From Promethearchaeota archaeon (GTDB lineage Archaea > Asgardarchaeota > Lokiarchaeia > Sigynarchaeales > SOKP01), in the NCBI GenBank assembly GCA_019057775.1, contig JAHLWT010000140.1:31935-95934 (forward strand): DNA of 64,000 bases, written 5' to 3'. Within the stretch, counting starts at the first letter, position 1, and each line of letters opens with the position of its first letter. The translations under genes were made by a program, and so were the position numbers. The notes under the pieces are model-generated. The model was not told the origin of the DNA and made no database searches. It saw only the letters and a list, made by a program, of their open reading frames with translations. Shown here piece by piece: positions 27,088 to 37,109 of this stretch.

Positions 27088-30000
27088 ATGAATGGTGCCT
27101 TCGACGGTTTCTTGGCGCTACTCTGGGAAAATTTCAAGCACATGGGCGATTCAGACCCCGATTCATTTACCGCCCTTGATTTCGACGATTTGAACCTTGA
27201 CTTCTTACTACTCACCAGCGAATTGCAATCATATAACCAACACTCGAATTATGTATATAAAAACACTGAAAATATCTTCCATCCTTACAGCCAAAATTTT
27301 GCCAACACGCTAGGTTATCTTGAGATGAAGGTGAAAGAGGCATCTAACAACCAATTTGACGCAATTATCCCCATTAATCTTGATGGAAGACCAGAATATC
27401 AATTCGTTAACAGCACCACTCATAGCTTGACATTACCATTATCCGTGCTTTACAAACCTATTGTACTCAGCGAAGAAAGATATAACGATATACAACCTAA
27501 TCTAGGCCATTTAGTTATTACTTCTCAATGTAAAGATTATAATAACACGAAAGGGATAGACTCTTACAAATTGACCTCTATAGAACAACAAGCCGGATTT
27601 AAAGCTAAGATTCCGATAAGCAACAAACAATTTGAATATCCAATCCAAAGTATTTCCATCGATGTTATGAAACAAAAAGGCTTAACCATAAATTATTTGT
27701 TCAAAGATATCATTATCGATGAATCATACTACATAATAGAAGATGGATCCCTCTACTTTACAAAATCCCTAGAAGAAATCATTTCTGAAAGTTATTTAGA
27801 ATTTGAAACAGTACTACAGCAAGCAAATTTACTCACCACGACTATTCATTATAACGTCCACATTCTGTTCGACAGATTTATTCCTGATAATACAACAGAG
27901 ACAAGCAGTTTAGCTCTTGCTCAAGCCACGACTTATGCGATAATGGATTATTTCAATCAGTACACATATGCAGAGGTTTCAGCTAATATGATCTCTGAAA
28001 TTGCATACACCGAGACATTAACCTTCTGGTCTACTCTCATTAGCGTCCCTCTTGCATATTTCGGTTCGCTTGCAGCGACTGCTGTTGTCGGTAAGCTTGC
28101 CTCTAAAGCCGGCTCAGAATTAGTATCTAAGCTTTTGGCCAAACAAGTTGCAGGATTAAGCAAGATGTTTATATCTCTTATCATCGCACCTATAAAAGAA
28201 GTTTTGGAAGAAATTATCAAGGACGGGTTTATTGAAGCAATAGCCGAAAATTTAGTTGACCTTGCAGGAGGTACAGAAGCCCTCGGATACTGGGTATCTG
28301 CTCTCGGAACTTCAGCAAGAGAAGTAGGAGGAGCATTAGGACAACTTGCATTAGGACAAGCCACGCCTAAAGCCAACTTTAAAACCAAGCTTTCGCTTCT
28401 CAATGCTCGAATCACAGGAAATACCAAATTGGCGAGTGAAATAAAAACCCAGATAAAACTAGATATGGAACAAAAAATACAGAATGAACAGCAAAAACGG
28501 ATGGAGACGAAGACATGGCAAAAGTTTTTCAATGCTGGCATGTTCAAGGGCCTTGCTATGATGACATCATCCCTCTTTTTCGGAGGATCATCCTTCTTTA
28601 CGCTTTTAGGATTTAATACCATGCTTCAAGGGACGGTAGGTATCGCGCCAAAAGTCTACGGAGAAGCAAAGACCATAGCTCATGCAAAAAGAAAAGTAGA
28701 ACTCACTCAAGACTTCGGGACTATGAACCTCTTTTCAGGCAAGAATTTGGATAAACAAATGAAAAAACCATCGGAAATAGATGCTGGAGCCCTTCATAAT
28801 CTCTTTAACAGTCTACAGAAAGCTGATACTACCACGGAAGTTGATAGTCCACCTCTTACGATCGAATTTCCAACTGTCAATCCTAGTTCAAAATCAATAC
28901 AGAGAGATCTACTCACAAATAAATTTAGCGAAGTTAGTTTACTTGAAGATTTGAGTTATCAATCCGAAATGAAGAAAGATTACAACGAGATTGAACAAAA
29001 AACTATTGCACAAGGAATTGAACAGACTAGTAAGAATAAAGAGTCTCTTGGAAGAATGCCAGAACTTCTTGAAGTTGGCGAATACGAAGTTCTTCATCCT
29101 GATAAAGAAATGACTATAAAAGATTTTCTTAGTGATTTAAACTTAGATGGTATAGAACGAAAGTTTGGTGTTTTAGTAAATGGTAAAAAAATTGATCTTG
29201 AAACTATTATTAAACCTATAGATGACATAGTTATCCTACCCCATCTTGGAGGAGGAGCTCCTTATGGTCCTAGTATAGGACCGTTGACCTTGGATCAACA
29301 CAATCTTGAAATTGTATTGTTGCATCAAGTCCATAATATTGAGGAAAAAATAGAGCTAGAGTTAGAAAAACCAGCCAAGGATCAGCGACCTTGTCTTGCT
29401 TTTCTTGAGGCCTCAGAAATAGAAACTTTAGAAAATTTTTATAACAGTAGACGATATAGACCATATGATGGATCTGCTCGGGAGGGAGTACAAAGCCCGT
29501 ATACTGCTCACTATAAGTTCTTTATTGACCAATTATCTAGTATATTACTTGATAATGAAATAATCTCAAGATATAATTATGAGGTTATTAGTGAGCTCCT
29601 TTCTACTTCTAGTTATAGACCTCATATCGCAGATTTTATCAGGGATCTTAAGCAAGGTAATAATAACAGATTTACCATTGCAGAAGATACGTTATATACT
29701 TATTATGCAGAGGTTTGGTGGGTTGTGGAGAATTCCATTAATAATGAAGATATAAAAAGAAGTATTTTCCAGCAATTAGATGATCTCTTTAATATGCAAA
29801 ATGAATTATATGGATATTCTAAGAACAATCCATTGTACGGAAAACTTCGCAATTCCTATATTAAACTTTTTAAGACGGTCAATATGGTTGATAAAATTCT
29901 TGTTAATAGCGGAGACTCTCCCATTTTAAGTAGTCCTACTAAAGGTATATTCAAGAAAGTTTTTCATTTTAGTTTTACCGGAGAATATGAAGCTTTTGAC

Positions 30001-31770
30001 AAATCAAGTTATATTCCTTGGAGAGATACATGGTTAAGTTTGAAGGATAGAATTATCAATGAATTTGAGTCCAGATCTTTAGGTTATTTCAATTCATTTG
30101 TGGAGGATATAATGGATGAGGCACTTTATCATATCGATAATCAACGGAGGGTTGAGAATTTATTAGCTGATTTTCCTGATGGCGATAAAAAAGAGTTTTT
30201 ACTACAAATTATTAATTGCCCAGATACCGATATCTTAAAGTTAACTGAGAAGCAAAAAGACTTAAGTTTTCTTTTGTTTGGTATCTATACACCTCCTCAA
30301 ATTTATTTGAGAGATGTTTATTTCGCTAAAATTGCTTGGAGATCAATAGATAGTTTTGATAGAGCTGTTCATCGAATTTCTCTGTTAGAACTTTCTGATT
30401 TCGAGAAGGTAGGGTTAAGATCGTATATTGATTCCAATACCCTCAAGAAGTTGAAAGAACACTCCGAAAATGTAATGAATGAGTTTATCTCAAGCCATCA
30501 TATAAACAGCTATGATTCTGTCGGTATCACTTATCATACAAAGGAATTAAGAGATTTACAACTTGATACAATAAGAACTTTGTGGACAGCAGCAGTTTAT
30601 CATAGTGATAAAGACAGCATATCATATGGTGAGTTTTGTGAGATTTATAATATTCCAAGAGATTTTTATAATCCTCATATTACTCACTCAGTCATAATTA
30701 ATACTCAGAAAAGTGCTAAGTTTGCGAGTAAATTAGACGAATGGCTAGTTGAGGAATCATCATCAATTATAACACCTACCAATCCATTAAGCTATTCCTC
30801 AATCATTAATGATCCTACAAGTTCTTGGATTAGTACAAAGAAATCACTAGCTTATTTAGAAGCAAGAGAGAAATTGCTTGAGTTTGAGACACATAAGCAA
30901 AATGCAATAGATTTCTGGATGAAATCCGATACAGCTGATAAAACTTGGTTTAGTAAATTGTTTGCTCCAACTTCATCTGGATATGCCTTTGGATTTAATG
31001 AGCCATTATATAGAGCTTTTTCGACCACTATAGGCCTTCTAGAGCTTTTTGCTACTGAACCAATATCGGGAATATCAATTCCAGATGCCGCTTTTGATGC
31101 AAGTGATTCTGCTTTTAGATCCGCACGGCATCATTTTACTAGCAATAGACTATCTTTAGCATTATATGACCAAATTCCAACTATAGAGCAATTTGGAATC
31201 CATAAAGTTTATGAATCCATGAGTCAAGCTCAGCAGAATATCCTTAAACAAAAGCTACGAGAATTGATGATAACAGGTATTCTTAAATCTGATTCACAAG
31301 GACGTTCAAGTTCAAACTTAGACTTGTTACAAAATCGTAATTCTTTATATTATGCTGGAACTAATGTAAAGCAATGGGTTACTCTTCAAGATTTCTTGAA
31401 AATATTTCCAACTACCTTAACATTCACATTTACACATGATGGTCTTTCACATACTAGTAGTTTGCTTGAGGCTTGGGAAATTTATTTTGGTCGACATTTA
31501 CATTTCGGGGGTTTCGATGAGAAGTTATTTGATATTAACGAGAAGATTCAGAAGTTTAGAGACGATTTGAAAGCAGGATATAATCCTTATGAGGGATTCC
31601 TTGAAGAATTCCACCCTATTGCTGAGGAAAGGTTCTTTGAAGATGCCAAAGTTTTTGCTGGTCAACTTTGGAGACTTATGGACAATAATATGTTTTCAGG
31701 ACTTTATAATGAGAGGGATTTAGTCAACCGGTGGCACATTTATTTAATGAAAAGATCTTTTGAGATTTAA
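27088..31770 (+). CDS. Giant multidomain protein with membrane segment and internal ThiS/MoaD-like beta-grasp domain
   Basis: 1560 residues. I recognise no full-length family. Parts in order: a soluble beta-rich region (1-300). Next is a hydrophobic and Gly/Ala-rich stretch (about 305-420: TFWSTLISVPLAYFGSLAA, LISLIIAPIK-type helices, GGALGQLALGQ). Another hydrophobic segment (485-520) follows a coiled part (MEQKIQNEQQKRMETKTW). After a linker comes a beta-grasp unit (about 660-723): YEVLHPDKEMTIKDFLSDL, GVLVNGKKIDL, DDIVILPHLGGG, the strand-helix-strand-strand layout and GG end of ThiS/MoaD/SAMP proteins. The last 830 residues are helical with no known motif. The layout (long carrier, pretoxin-like hydrophobic middle, variable tail) recalls polymorphic toxins, which is inference. 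Base composition falls along the gene: counted lines give 48% G+C at 27121, 38% at 28561, 25% at 29101 and 32% at 30901. Confidence 0.8.
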   Translation: MNGAFDGFLALLWENFKHMGDSDPDSFTALDFDDLNLDFLLLTSELQSYNQHSNYVYKNTENIFHPYSQNFANTLGYLEMKVKEASNNQFDAIIPINLDGRPEYQFVNSTTHSLTLPLSVLYKPIVLSEERYNDIQPNLGHLVITSQCKDYNNTKGIDSYKLTSIEQQAGFKAKIPISNKQFEYPIQSISIDVMKQKGLTINYLFKDIIIDESYYIIEDGSLYFTKSLEEIISESYLEFETVLQQANLLTTTIHYNVHILFDRFIPDNTTETSSLALAQATTYAIMDYFNQYTYAEVSANMISEIAYTETLTFWSTLISVPLAYFGSLAATAVVGKLASKAGSELVSKLLAKQVAGLSKMFISLIIAPIKEVLEEIIKDGFIEAIAENLVDLAGGTEALGYWVSALGTSAREVGGALGQLALGQATPKANFKTKLSLLNARITGNTKLASEIKTQIKLDMEQKIQNEQQKRMETKTWQKFFNAGMFKGLAMMTSSLFFGGSSFFTLLGFNTMLQGTVGIAPKVYGEAKTIAHAKRKVELTQDFGTMNLFSGKNLDKQMKKPSEIDAGALHNLFNSLQKADTTTEVDSPPLTIEFPTVNPSSKSIQRDLLTNKFSEVSLLEDLSYQSEMKKDYNEIEQKTIAQGIEQTSKNKESLGRMPELLEVGEYEVLHPDKEMTIKDFLSDLNLDGIERKFGVLVNGKKIDLETIIKPIDDIVILPHLGGGAPYGPSIGPLTLDQHNLEIVLLHQVHNIEEKIELELEKPAKDQRPCLAFLEASEIETLENFYNSRRYRPYDGSAREGVQSPYTAHYKFFIDQLSSILLDNEIISRYNYEVISELLSTSSYRPHIADFIRDLKQGNNNRFTIAEDTLYTYYAEVWWVVENSINNEDIKRSIFQQLDDLFNMQNELYGYSKNNPLYGKLRNSYIKLFKTVNMVDKILVNSGDSPILSSPTKGIFKKVFHFSFTGEYEAFDKSSYIPWRDTWLSLKDRIINEFESRSLGYFNSFVEDIMDEALYHIDNQRRVENLLADFPDGDKKEFLLQIINCPDTDILKLTEKQKDLSFLLFGIYTPPQIYLRDVYFAKIAWRSIDSFDRAVHRISLLELSDFEKVGLRSYIDSNTLKKLKEHSENVMNEFISSHHINSYDSVGITYHTKELRDLQLDTIRTLWTAAVYHSDKDSISYGEFCEIYNIPRDFYNPHITHSVIINTQKSAKFASKLDEWLVEESSSIITPTNPLSYSSIINDPTSSWISTKKSLAYLEAREKLLEFETHKQNAIDFWMKSDTADKTWFSKLFAPTSSGYAFGFNEPLYRAFSTTIGLLELFATEPISGISIPDAAFDASDSAFRSARHHFTSNRLSLALYDQIPTIEQFGIHKVYESMSQAQQNILKQKLRELMITGILKSDSQGRSSSNLDLLQNRNSLYYAGTNVKQWVTLQDFLKIFPTTLTFTFTHDGLSHTSSLLEAWEIYFGRHLHFGGFDEKLFDINEKIQKFRDDLKAGYNPYEGFLEEFHPIAEERFFEDAKVFAGQLWRLMDNNMFSGLYNERDLVNRWHIYLMKRSFEI

Positions 31771-31859
31771 AGTAATTCACTAAATTTTTTTTCCCTTTAT
31801 ATTTTAAATAATCTTATAATTATTAATAATTAAAAATAATAAACACATTAAAATTAATA

Positions 31860-32261
31860 ATGACACCGCAAAATCAGAGAGTTATGCGAAAAATAAGAAC
31901 TCTTAAGAATTCTAGATTAAGAAAGGTTAGATATGAGCTAAGGACATTACTTCTCTTGTTGTTTGAAGATAAGAAGAGAGAAATTAATCTAAGAATGGGG
32001 GAAATCAGAACTGATGACTCTCTCAGCTATGATGGTAGGGGAGAGAAATTAAAAAAGCTCTTAAAAGAGAGAGAGAATTTAATTCTTTCAGCTTCCCAGC
32101 ATCCTATAAATTGTTCTTTTTGTGGTAGTAGAGAAGAAGATCTAATATATCAACTAGAAAACCATATGTGGGTGTGTCACATTCGTGAGGGGTGCCAGCA
32201 AAGAGTTGAGCTGAATGTTCAAGATTTTCGGAGACGGATAAAAGAGAGAGAGAGAATATAG
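31860..32261 (+). CDS. Hypothetical basic protein with four Cys, possible zinc finger
   Basis: 133 residues. The N-terminal 80 residues are basic and helical (RVMRKIRTLKNSRLRKVRYE, RTLLLLLFEDKKREINLR). The end has CSFCGSREED and, after 20 residues, CHIREGCQQR, a C-x2-C / C-x5-C arrangement that could hold one zinc ion. It begins 90 bp after the giant gene on the same strand and could belong to its transcript. A nucleic-acid-binding role is possible. Confidence 0.5.
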   Translation: MTPQNQRVMRKIRTLKNSRLRKVRYELRTLLLLLFEDKKREINLRMGEIRTDDSLSYDGRGEKLKKLLKERENLILSASQHPINCSFCGSREEDLIYQLENHMWVCHIREGCQQRVELNVQDFRRRIKERERI

Positions 32262-32417
32262 TAACTTTGATGAAATTAGTTTAGACCTTCTAAACATAGC
32301 TAGGTTCAATTCAATATCATTATATGTTAGCAATATTATCTTTCATTTCGATTCAATTTTGTGAGTGAAAGCTAAATTTAATTAATTTTTAAAAAATTTT
32401 ATAATCTAAATGACCTT

Positions 32418-32939
32418 TTGTTGCATAGGTATAATGACATTATTATGACAGTTGACAATTATAAGTTACTTAAAGGTATAGTGATTTGTTTAGAGACTGG
32501 GGAGTATCTTCTTGACCTTATCTTGGATACAAAAATCGATCCAGTTCTACTGTCTTCGTTCGTCGGGGCATTGCGGTTATTTGGAGATAATTTAGGGCAA
32601 ATTGAGGAAATAAACATCAAGGGTTTAGATGTTGAGATGGTTATCGTCTATAAGTATAATTTAATTTTTGTAGCAATTCTCGATAAAGAATTTATTAAAC
32701 ATAATATTAGAGAAGAAGCCGAAAAATCGTTGGACATGTTTTATTCCTTGTATCGAAGAGAAATTGAAGAAAATTCTATGGAAGTCAGTCAATTCTCTTC
32801 ATTTAAGAATATTCTCTTAACCCAGGTAGAAGAATATTTTAACCTCATTAAAGAACGCCAAATGGAGCCTGAAATTGGTGATTTTGGTTTCTTTACTCAA
32901 GCAATTAAAAAATTAAGAACAAACTCAAACTCATCTTAA
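32418..32939 (+). CDS. Longin/roadblock-like domain protein, next to an ABC-type permease
   Basis: Up to 173 residues from TTG 32418; ATG 32445 (residue 10) is an equally good start. The pattern is IVICLETGEYLLDLILD (strand pair), PVLLSSFVGALRLFGDNLG (helix), then IEEINIKGLDVEMVIVYKY, NLIFVAILDKEF and a long helix EEAEKSLDMFYSLYRREI. This strand-helix-strand-strand-strand-helix order is the longin/roadblock profile found in many Asgard proteins linked to small GTPases. The C-terminal tail (GDFGFFTQAIKKLRTNS) is repeated as a relic after the permease gene (35662-35730). The neighbouring permease suggests that it controls transport. Confidence 0.65.
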   Translation: MLHRYNDIIMTVDNYKLLKGIVICLETGEYLLDLILDTKIDPVLLSSFVGALRLFGDNLGQIEEINIKGLDVEMVIVYKYNLIFVAILDKEFIKHNIREEAEKSLDMFYSLYRREIEENSMEVSQFSSFKNILLTQVEEYFNLIKERQMEPEIGDFGFFTQAIKKLRTNSNSS

Positions 32940-33147
32940 TCTTTCTGAAATACTGTTATTTGGATTTCAAATAGATTCGAAATTCGCCAAAGAAGGTTTA
33001 TATACAAATTCTTAATTTTGTAATTAATATCATTTTAGTTATACCTTTGAGTATGACATTGTAAATCAAAACTGAAAAAAATCTGACTCTATTTATAAAT
33101 TTGATCAATTTTAATATTTAATTGTAGGTAAGGGGATTAGGCGAACC

Positions 33148-35661
33148 ATGAAAGAGAGTAAATCTAATTTTTTTACGCTTGCAAGATATATAAACCAAGA
33201 GATGATTCTTCAGGAACTCTTTCGTGCTAAAGAATTCGCCCTTGCTAAGTACAGTCAGAAGAGAAAGAAACTGAAAATACTAATCACCAAGATTTTTTAT
33301 TCACTTATTTTTGGAATCCTCCCTGTAATCCCTCTAATGGCATATTCTGAAATGAAACAAGGCATTCTCGCTGAAGGAGTGTCTCTAAGTATAGTAGTTT
33401 TCGCAGGTAGTTTATTACTTGTATTCTTTTTTGCCTTAGAACTTTTAAACGTATTTTTTATGGGAATGATTGAAGTAAGTTTAATCCTATCTAACCCGCT
33501 CTTTGAATGGTTGCAAACTTTACCACTTTCTGATAAAAAGTTAACAAGGTTAAAACTTTACAGCGTTTTTCGAAATTTTGATCTACCCATAATAGTTATG
33601 ATATTCGCATTTCCTATTGTAATGTTTATAGGAACGTTCAATTTTGTTGTATTATTAATTTGTTTAGGGATTTCAATTACACATGTTATATTATCTTTTA
33701 GCGTGCTTATTTTATTCGGAAATCGGATGAACAGAATTCTAAACATTAATAAATTAAATTCAAGAAAAGCGATGATAGTTAGGTTGGTAAATACGTTTGG
33801 TTACTTAATAATCTTTTTTGTAAGTCTTTTTTTCATACAATGGGCAATAACTTCCATTGATACTTTATTTAGGTTTCAGATGGTCCAAAGAAATCCGGCA
33901 ATTTTAATTCTTATATTGAGCACTATTCCTTACCCTTTCTCATCTAGTTATTTTATTACTTTTATGACAACTATAGATCAATTGCATTTTCACTATTGGA
34001 TAAGCATATTTTGTGGTTTTGGGTTGTTTCTAATATTTACTTACAGTGTAACGAGAAAAGCATTGAAAGATTTAGCAAGATTAAGTTCCACTAAAGGAAA
34101 TGACCTTGATGAAAAATTAAACCAAATCGAAAAAGACGTACAGATTAAAATTAAGATAAGGAAACCAGTCTTCGCCCATTTCTTCAAGGATCTTTCTATT
34201 ACATCGAGAAATCTAAAAGTTTTTCTATCAGCTATAACTCCGATAATCACTTCATTTGTTTTTACATACACCTTCAATTCTACTCTTTTAAGAAGTCAAA
34301 CTCCTTTGGATAAAGATTTCGTTTATAATCTGTATGTAATTTTAGCATTTCAACCCATTATTGGTGGTATGTTAATATATAACTTAGTAAATATAGGAGT
34401 AGGTGAAGAGGCTGTATTGGCCACGCTACCCATTAAATCTAAAAATCAAGCTAAAGCAAAACTCTTATATTTTACAATAATTCAAACTATTTCAGTTGTT
34501 TCTCCATACCTAATTTATATGTTCGAAACAGGTTTTTTAGAACTATTATTAACTATATTTATTATATTACCCTTTTCTTGGGTTGTTCTTTTATCAATGT
34601 TTGAGATGTATGTGTACCTATTTGGGAGAAAAAAATATCGATTTACTCTTAACCAAGTCAATCCTGAAAATAAAACCATGAAATGGGCTTATATATATAT
34701 AGCGGAATATCTCTTTTATTTTTTTATAACTTCGGTAAGTGTAATCTTATTTTTTCGGGGATTAGAATATCTTATCTTTACTTTTACTATGTTCTTATTA
34801 TTTTGCTATTTTGTGTTGTACTTTTCATTTAGGAGAATGTTTTCTTCCACATTAAGTCCTAAGAAAAAAAAAGAAAAGAAAATAAGCAAAAACACTCACA
34901 ATAAATTCAAGGAAGATAATTATTCCCAGATAAAGTCTAATTTGTCAAGTTTTCTTGTGAACCATCCTGGTTCATCAATATTCCTATTATTGTCTATTAA
35001 CATTTTTATAATTGGCTTGGAGTCTATCTTTCTAAATCTTCTAAAACGTTATGTCATGAATTTAAGGTATATTTTCATTTGGTTGATTATTCTTTCAACA
35101 TTTATTGCATTTATCACTATGAATAGATTAATCAAAAAAGATTATGGAAATGCTTATATAGAATCAAAAAATCGATTTACCAAATTAAAAGGTATTAAGA
35201 CAGGAATCATCGGAGCTTGCCTCACTATCTTGCTCTATTTTTTCCTTGTCTTCACTTTTTCATTAACCAGTATTAAATATTTTGATTTCGATCTTTTTGG
35301 AATTTTAACATACTGCCTTATTGCCATCTGGTTTGAAATATTATTTCGTGGAATAATACACCCGATTCTTCTGGCCAAATACAATGAACGTGTTTCTTTA
35401 TTTCTAAATTCTTGCATAACCTCCCTTTTTTACTTCTTATTTTTTATGATTACAATCCTAACAATTGGAGGTCTTAGAATATATCCAATTTTATTAAATT
35501 TATGCTTTATTTTTATGATAAATCTTATCTTAACTTACATTTTCACAAAGGAAAAAAAAATTTATCCAACTCTTATTTTTCATCTCATTACGTCTTTCAC
35601 GGGAGTGCTTCCATTCTTTTATTTTGGATTATATTTGATTTTTCCAGTAGTTTTTATTTAA
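33148..35661 (+). CDS. ABC-2-type multi-pass permease fused to a degenerate CPBP protease-like domain
   Basis: 837 residues, with well over ten hydrophobic segments. The first 600 residues look like a duplicated ABC-2-type permease; each half has a conserved cytoplasmic loop with N-P-L-F-E-W-L-Q-T-L-P-L and E-A-V-L-A-T-L-P-I stretches. The last 190 residues resemble the CPBP (CAAX/bacteriocin-processing) family: AIWFEILFRGIIHPI corresponds to motif EExxxR, but the first Glu is Phe here. The second motif (FxxxH) lacks its His. The third keeps one His (LIFHLIT). The protease is therefore probably inactive. The longin-like gene lies 208 bp upstream; no ABC ATPase gene is seen within the window next to it. 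Confidence 0.7.
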   Translation: MKESKSNFFTLARYINQEMILQELFRAKEFALAKYSQKRKKLKILITKIFYSLIFGILPVIPLMAYSEMKQGILAEGVSLSIVVFAGSLLLVFFFALELLNVFFMGMIEVSLILSNPLFEWLQTLPLSDKKLTRLKLYSVFRNFDLPIIVMIFAFPIVMFIGTFNFVVLLICLGISITHVILSFSVLILFGNRMNRILNINKLNSRKAMIVRLVNTFGYLIIFFVSLFFIQWAITSIDTLFRFQMVQRNPAILILILSTIPYPFSSSYFITFMTTIDQLHFHYWISIFCGFGLFLIFTYSVTRKALKDLARLSSTKGNDLDEKLNQIEKDVQIKIKIRKPVFAHFFKDLSITSRNLKVFLSAITPIITSFVFTYTFNSTLLRSQTPLDKDFVYNLYVILAFQPIIGGMLIYNLVNIGVGEEAVLATLPIKSKNQAKAKLLYFTIIQTISVVSPYLIYMFETGFLELLLTIFIILPFSWVVLLSMFEMYVYLFGRKKYRFTLNQVNPENKTMKWAYIYIAEYLFYFFITSVSVILFFRGLEYLIFTFTMFLLFCYFVLYFSFRRMFSSTLSPKKKKEKKISKNTHNKFKEDNYSQIKSNLSSFLVNHPGSSIFLLLSINIFIIGLESIFLNLLKRYVMNLRYIFIWLIILSTFIAFITMNRLIKKDYGNAYIESKNRFTKLKGIKTGIIGACLTILLYFFLVFTFSLTSIKYFDFDLFGILTYCLIAIWFEILFRGIIHPILLAKYNERVSLFLNSCITSLFYFLFFMITILTIGGLRIYPILLNLCFIFMINLILTYIFTKEKKIYPTLIFHLITSFTGVLPFFYFGLYLIFPVVFI

Positions 35662-35730
35662 CTAGAGAGAGTGGTGATTTTGGATTTCTTTACTCAAGCG
35701 ATTAAAAAACTCAGAACTAACTCTCACTAA
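35662..35730 (+). pseudogene. Relic of a second longin-like gene (C-terminal tail only)
   Basis: Directly after the permease stop, in the same frame, the sequence encodes LDFFTQAIKKLRTNSH and a stop. The longin gene at 32418-32939 ends DFGFFTQAIKKLRTNSNSS. The DNA match runs from 32877 (copy from 35673), with one extra base before the FFTQ codons in this copy. It suggests that longin-permease units were once tandem and that recombination removed all but the tail of one. Confidence 0.7.
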
Positions 35731-35865
35731 ATATTGTTCAAACAGAGAAAATTCCTGTGATTCTCAGTAAAATAATCACTTTTATCAAAATTATTCTTAT
35801 TAAAGAAAATAATAAAAATAAAAGAAAATATTTGAAGTTTAATTTTAATTGAAAAACTAAATGCC

Positions 35866-36822
35866 TTAACTATTCATATTTTTCTTCTTAATCATTAAGA
35901 GTATTCCAAATACAGCGAGTATCGCAATTATAAATATTGTATCATAACCCCCAATAGAAGGGGATGATGAAGCTGATGGTGAGACAATAGAAAAATATTC
36001 GCTGAAACCGTATACATTGGGATCCTCATAATCAGTTATTTTTATTCTGTAATCATTTCCTTCCTCCATAGCGTAAGGTATTCCCCAGGAAATCTCTCCA
36101 TTATTAAGAGCATAATACAGGGTTAAATTATCTATCAATAAAGATCCTTTATAAATTTGAACGATAACTCTTTCAATTGTACCAGTTGTAGTCCATCTTA
36201 TTGTGTAATCCTCATTTGCTTTCCATTCATCAGAACTTTGAGGACTAATAACATTAATTTCAAAATTTCCTGTATATGTCCAATTTAATTGAGGGGAATT
36301 ATAAGGTTCATAATCAACCTCTTTCGATTGGATCGATAAAAAAGAATCGACAGTAACGCAAAAAGAGATCTCTGTTTTACTCCCTATATAACTAGTAATA
36401 TTAAATTTAACGTATCCCCTTTGATTTATTATTGTTGACATCAATTTTTCCCCTTTAGTTGGTTTAGTCGTCCATACGGTCGAATCTTCATCCCAACTAT
36501 CTTCAATTAAATAAAGTGTAATATTTTTGGCACTAAATACATTACTGATAACCGCAAAAATAAATTCCACTTTTGTAATACTTTCTGGTTTGTCAGAGAT
36601 ATTAAAATGAAAATACGCTTCACAGCTATCATCCACCCATAATGAAGTTTCACTACCATAATTTGATGTAGGGGAATCTGAATCAACATATGTATCCATA
36701 TCTGCAATTGTAGCTATTGTTGCGTCTTTTGTTATACCTATAACATGTTTAGCAAGATAAACCTGTGTAAAAAGAATTAGTAATACAAAAATTAAAATTA
36801 GATATAGCCTCTTATTTCTCAT
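35866..36822 (-). CDS. Secreted DNRLRE/KNH-type surface protein with C-terminal anchor
   Basis: 318 residues. A signal peptide covers 1-28 (YLILIFVLLILFTQVYLA). Residues 35-180 match DNRLRE-type modules: ATIADMDTYVDSDSPTSNYG, LWVDDSCEAYFHFNIS, EDSWDEDSTVWTTKPT. Residues 190-280 are a KNH-like module (INVISPQSSDEWKANEDYTI, SWGIPYAMEEGNDYRIKITD) like the one at the start of this window. After a Ser-rich linker, IGGYDTIFIIAILAVFGI and KKKN form the membrane anchor. The protein is outside the cell and attached by its C-terminus. A cell-surface or adhesion role is likely. Promoter sequence cannot be assigned. Confidence 0.85.
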   Translation of the reverse strand: MRNKRLYLILIFVLLILFTQVYLAKHVIGITKDATIATIADMDTYVDSDSPTSNYGSETSLWVDDSCEAYFHFNISDKPESITKVEFIFAVISNVFSAKNITLYLIEDSWDEDSTVWTTKPTKGEKLMSTIINQRGYVKFNITSYIGSKTEISFCVTVDSFLSIQSKEVDYEPYNSPQLNWTYTGNFEINVISPQSSDEWKANEDYTIRWTTTGTIERVIVQIYKGSLLIDNLTLYYALNNGEISWGIPYAMEEGNDYRIKITDYEDPNVYGFSEYFSIVSPSASSSPSIGGYDTIFIIAILAVFGILLMIKKKNMNS

Positions 36823-37109
36823 TTATTACTCATCTTTAATGGATTTCTAAAATGATTTCTATATCAAGTTGCAATGAAGATAGATTCCTTTAAATAAGTT
36901 TTCTTAAATAAGATTCGAATAAAAATTGAATTCTTATGAAACTCTTTCTTACAATTTTGAAAAACTTGTGCCGAAATTGGTTTTTGGATTATTTCCAATT
37001 TTAGGTAAATATAAAATCCACTAAATAATATTTAAATACCAATTATTAATTTTTTCTTTTTTTTTCTTATTTAATTAATCAGGAGATAATAGATTAGAAG
37101 ATAGTAATT
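36823..37109. other. Intergenic region, nothing recognised
   Basis: 287 bp of AT-rich DNA upstream of the surface-protein gene (its promoter side) and downstream of the small gene at 37110. No coding frame is seen. Confidence 0.35.
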
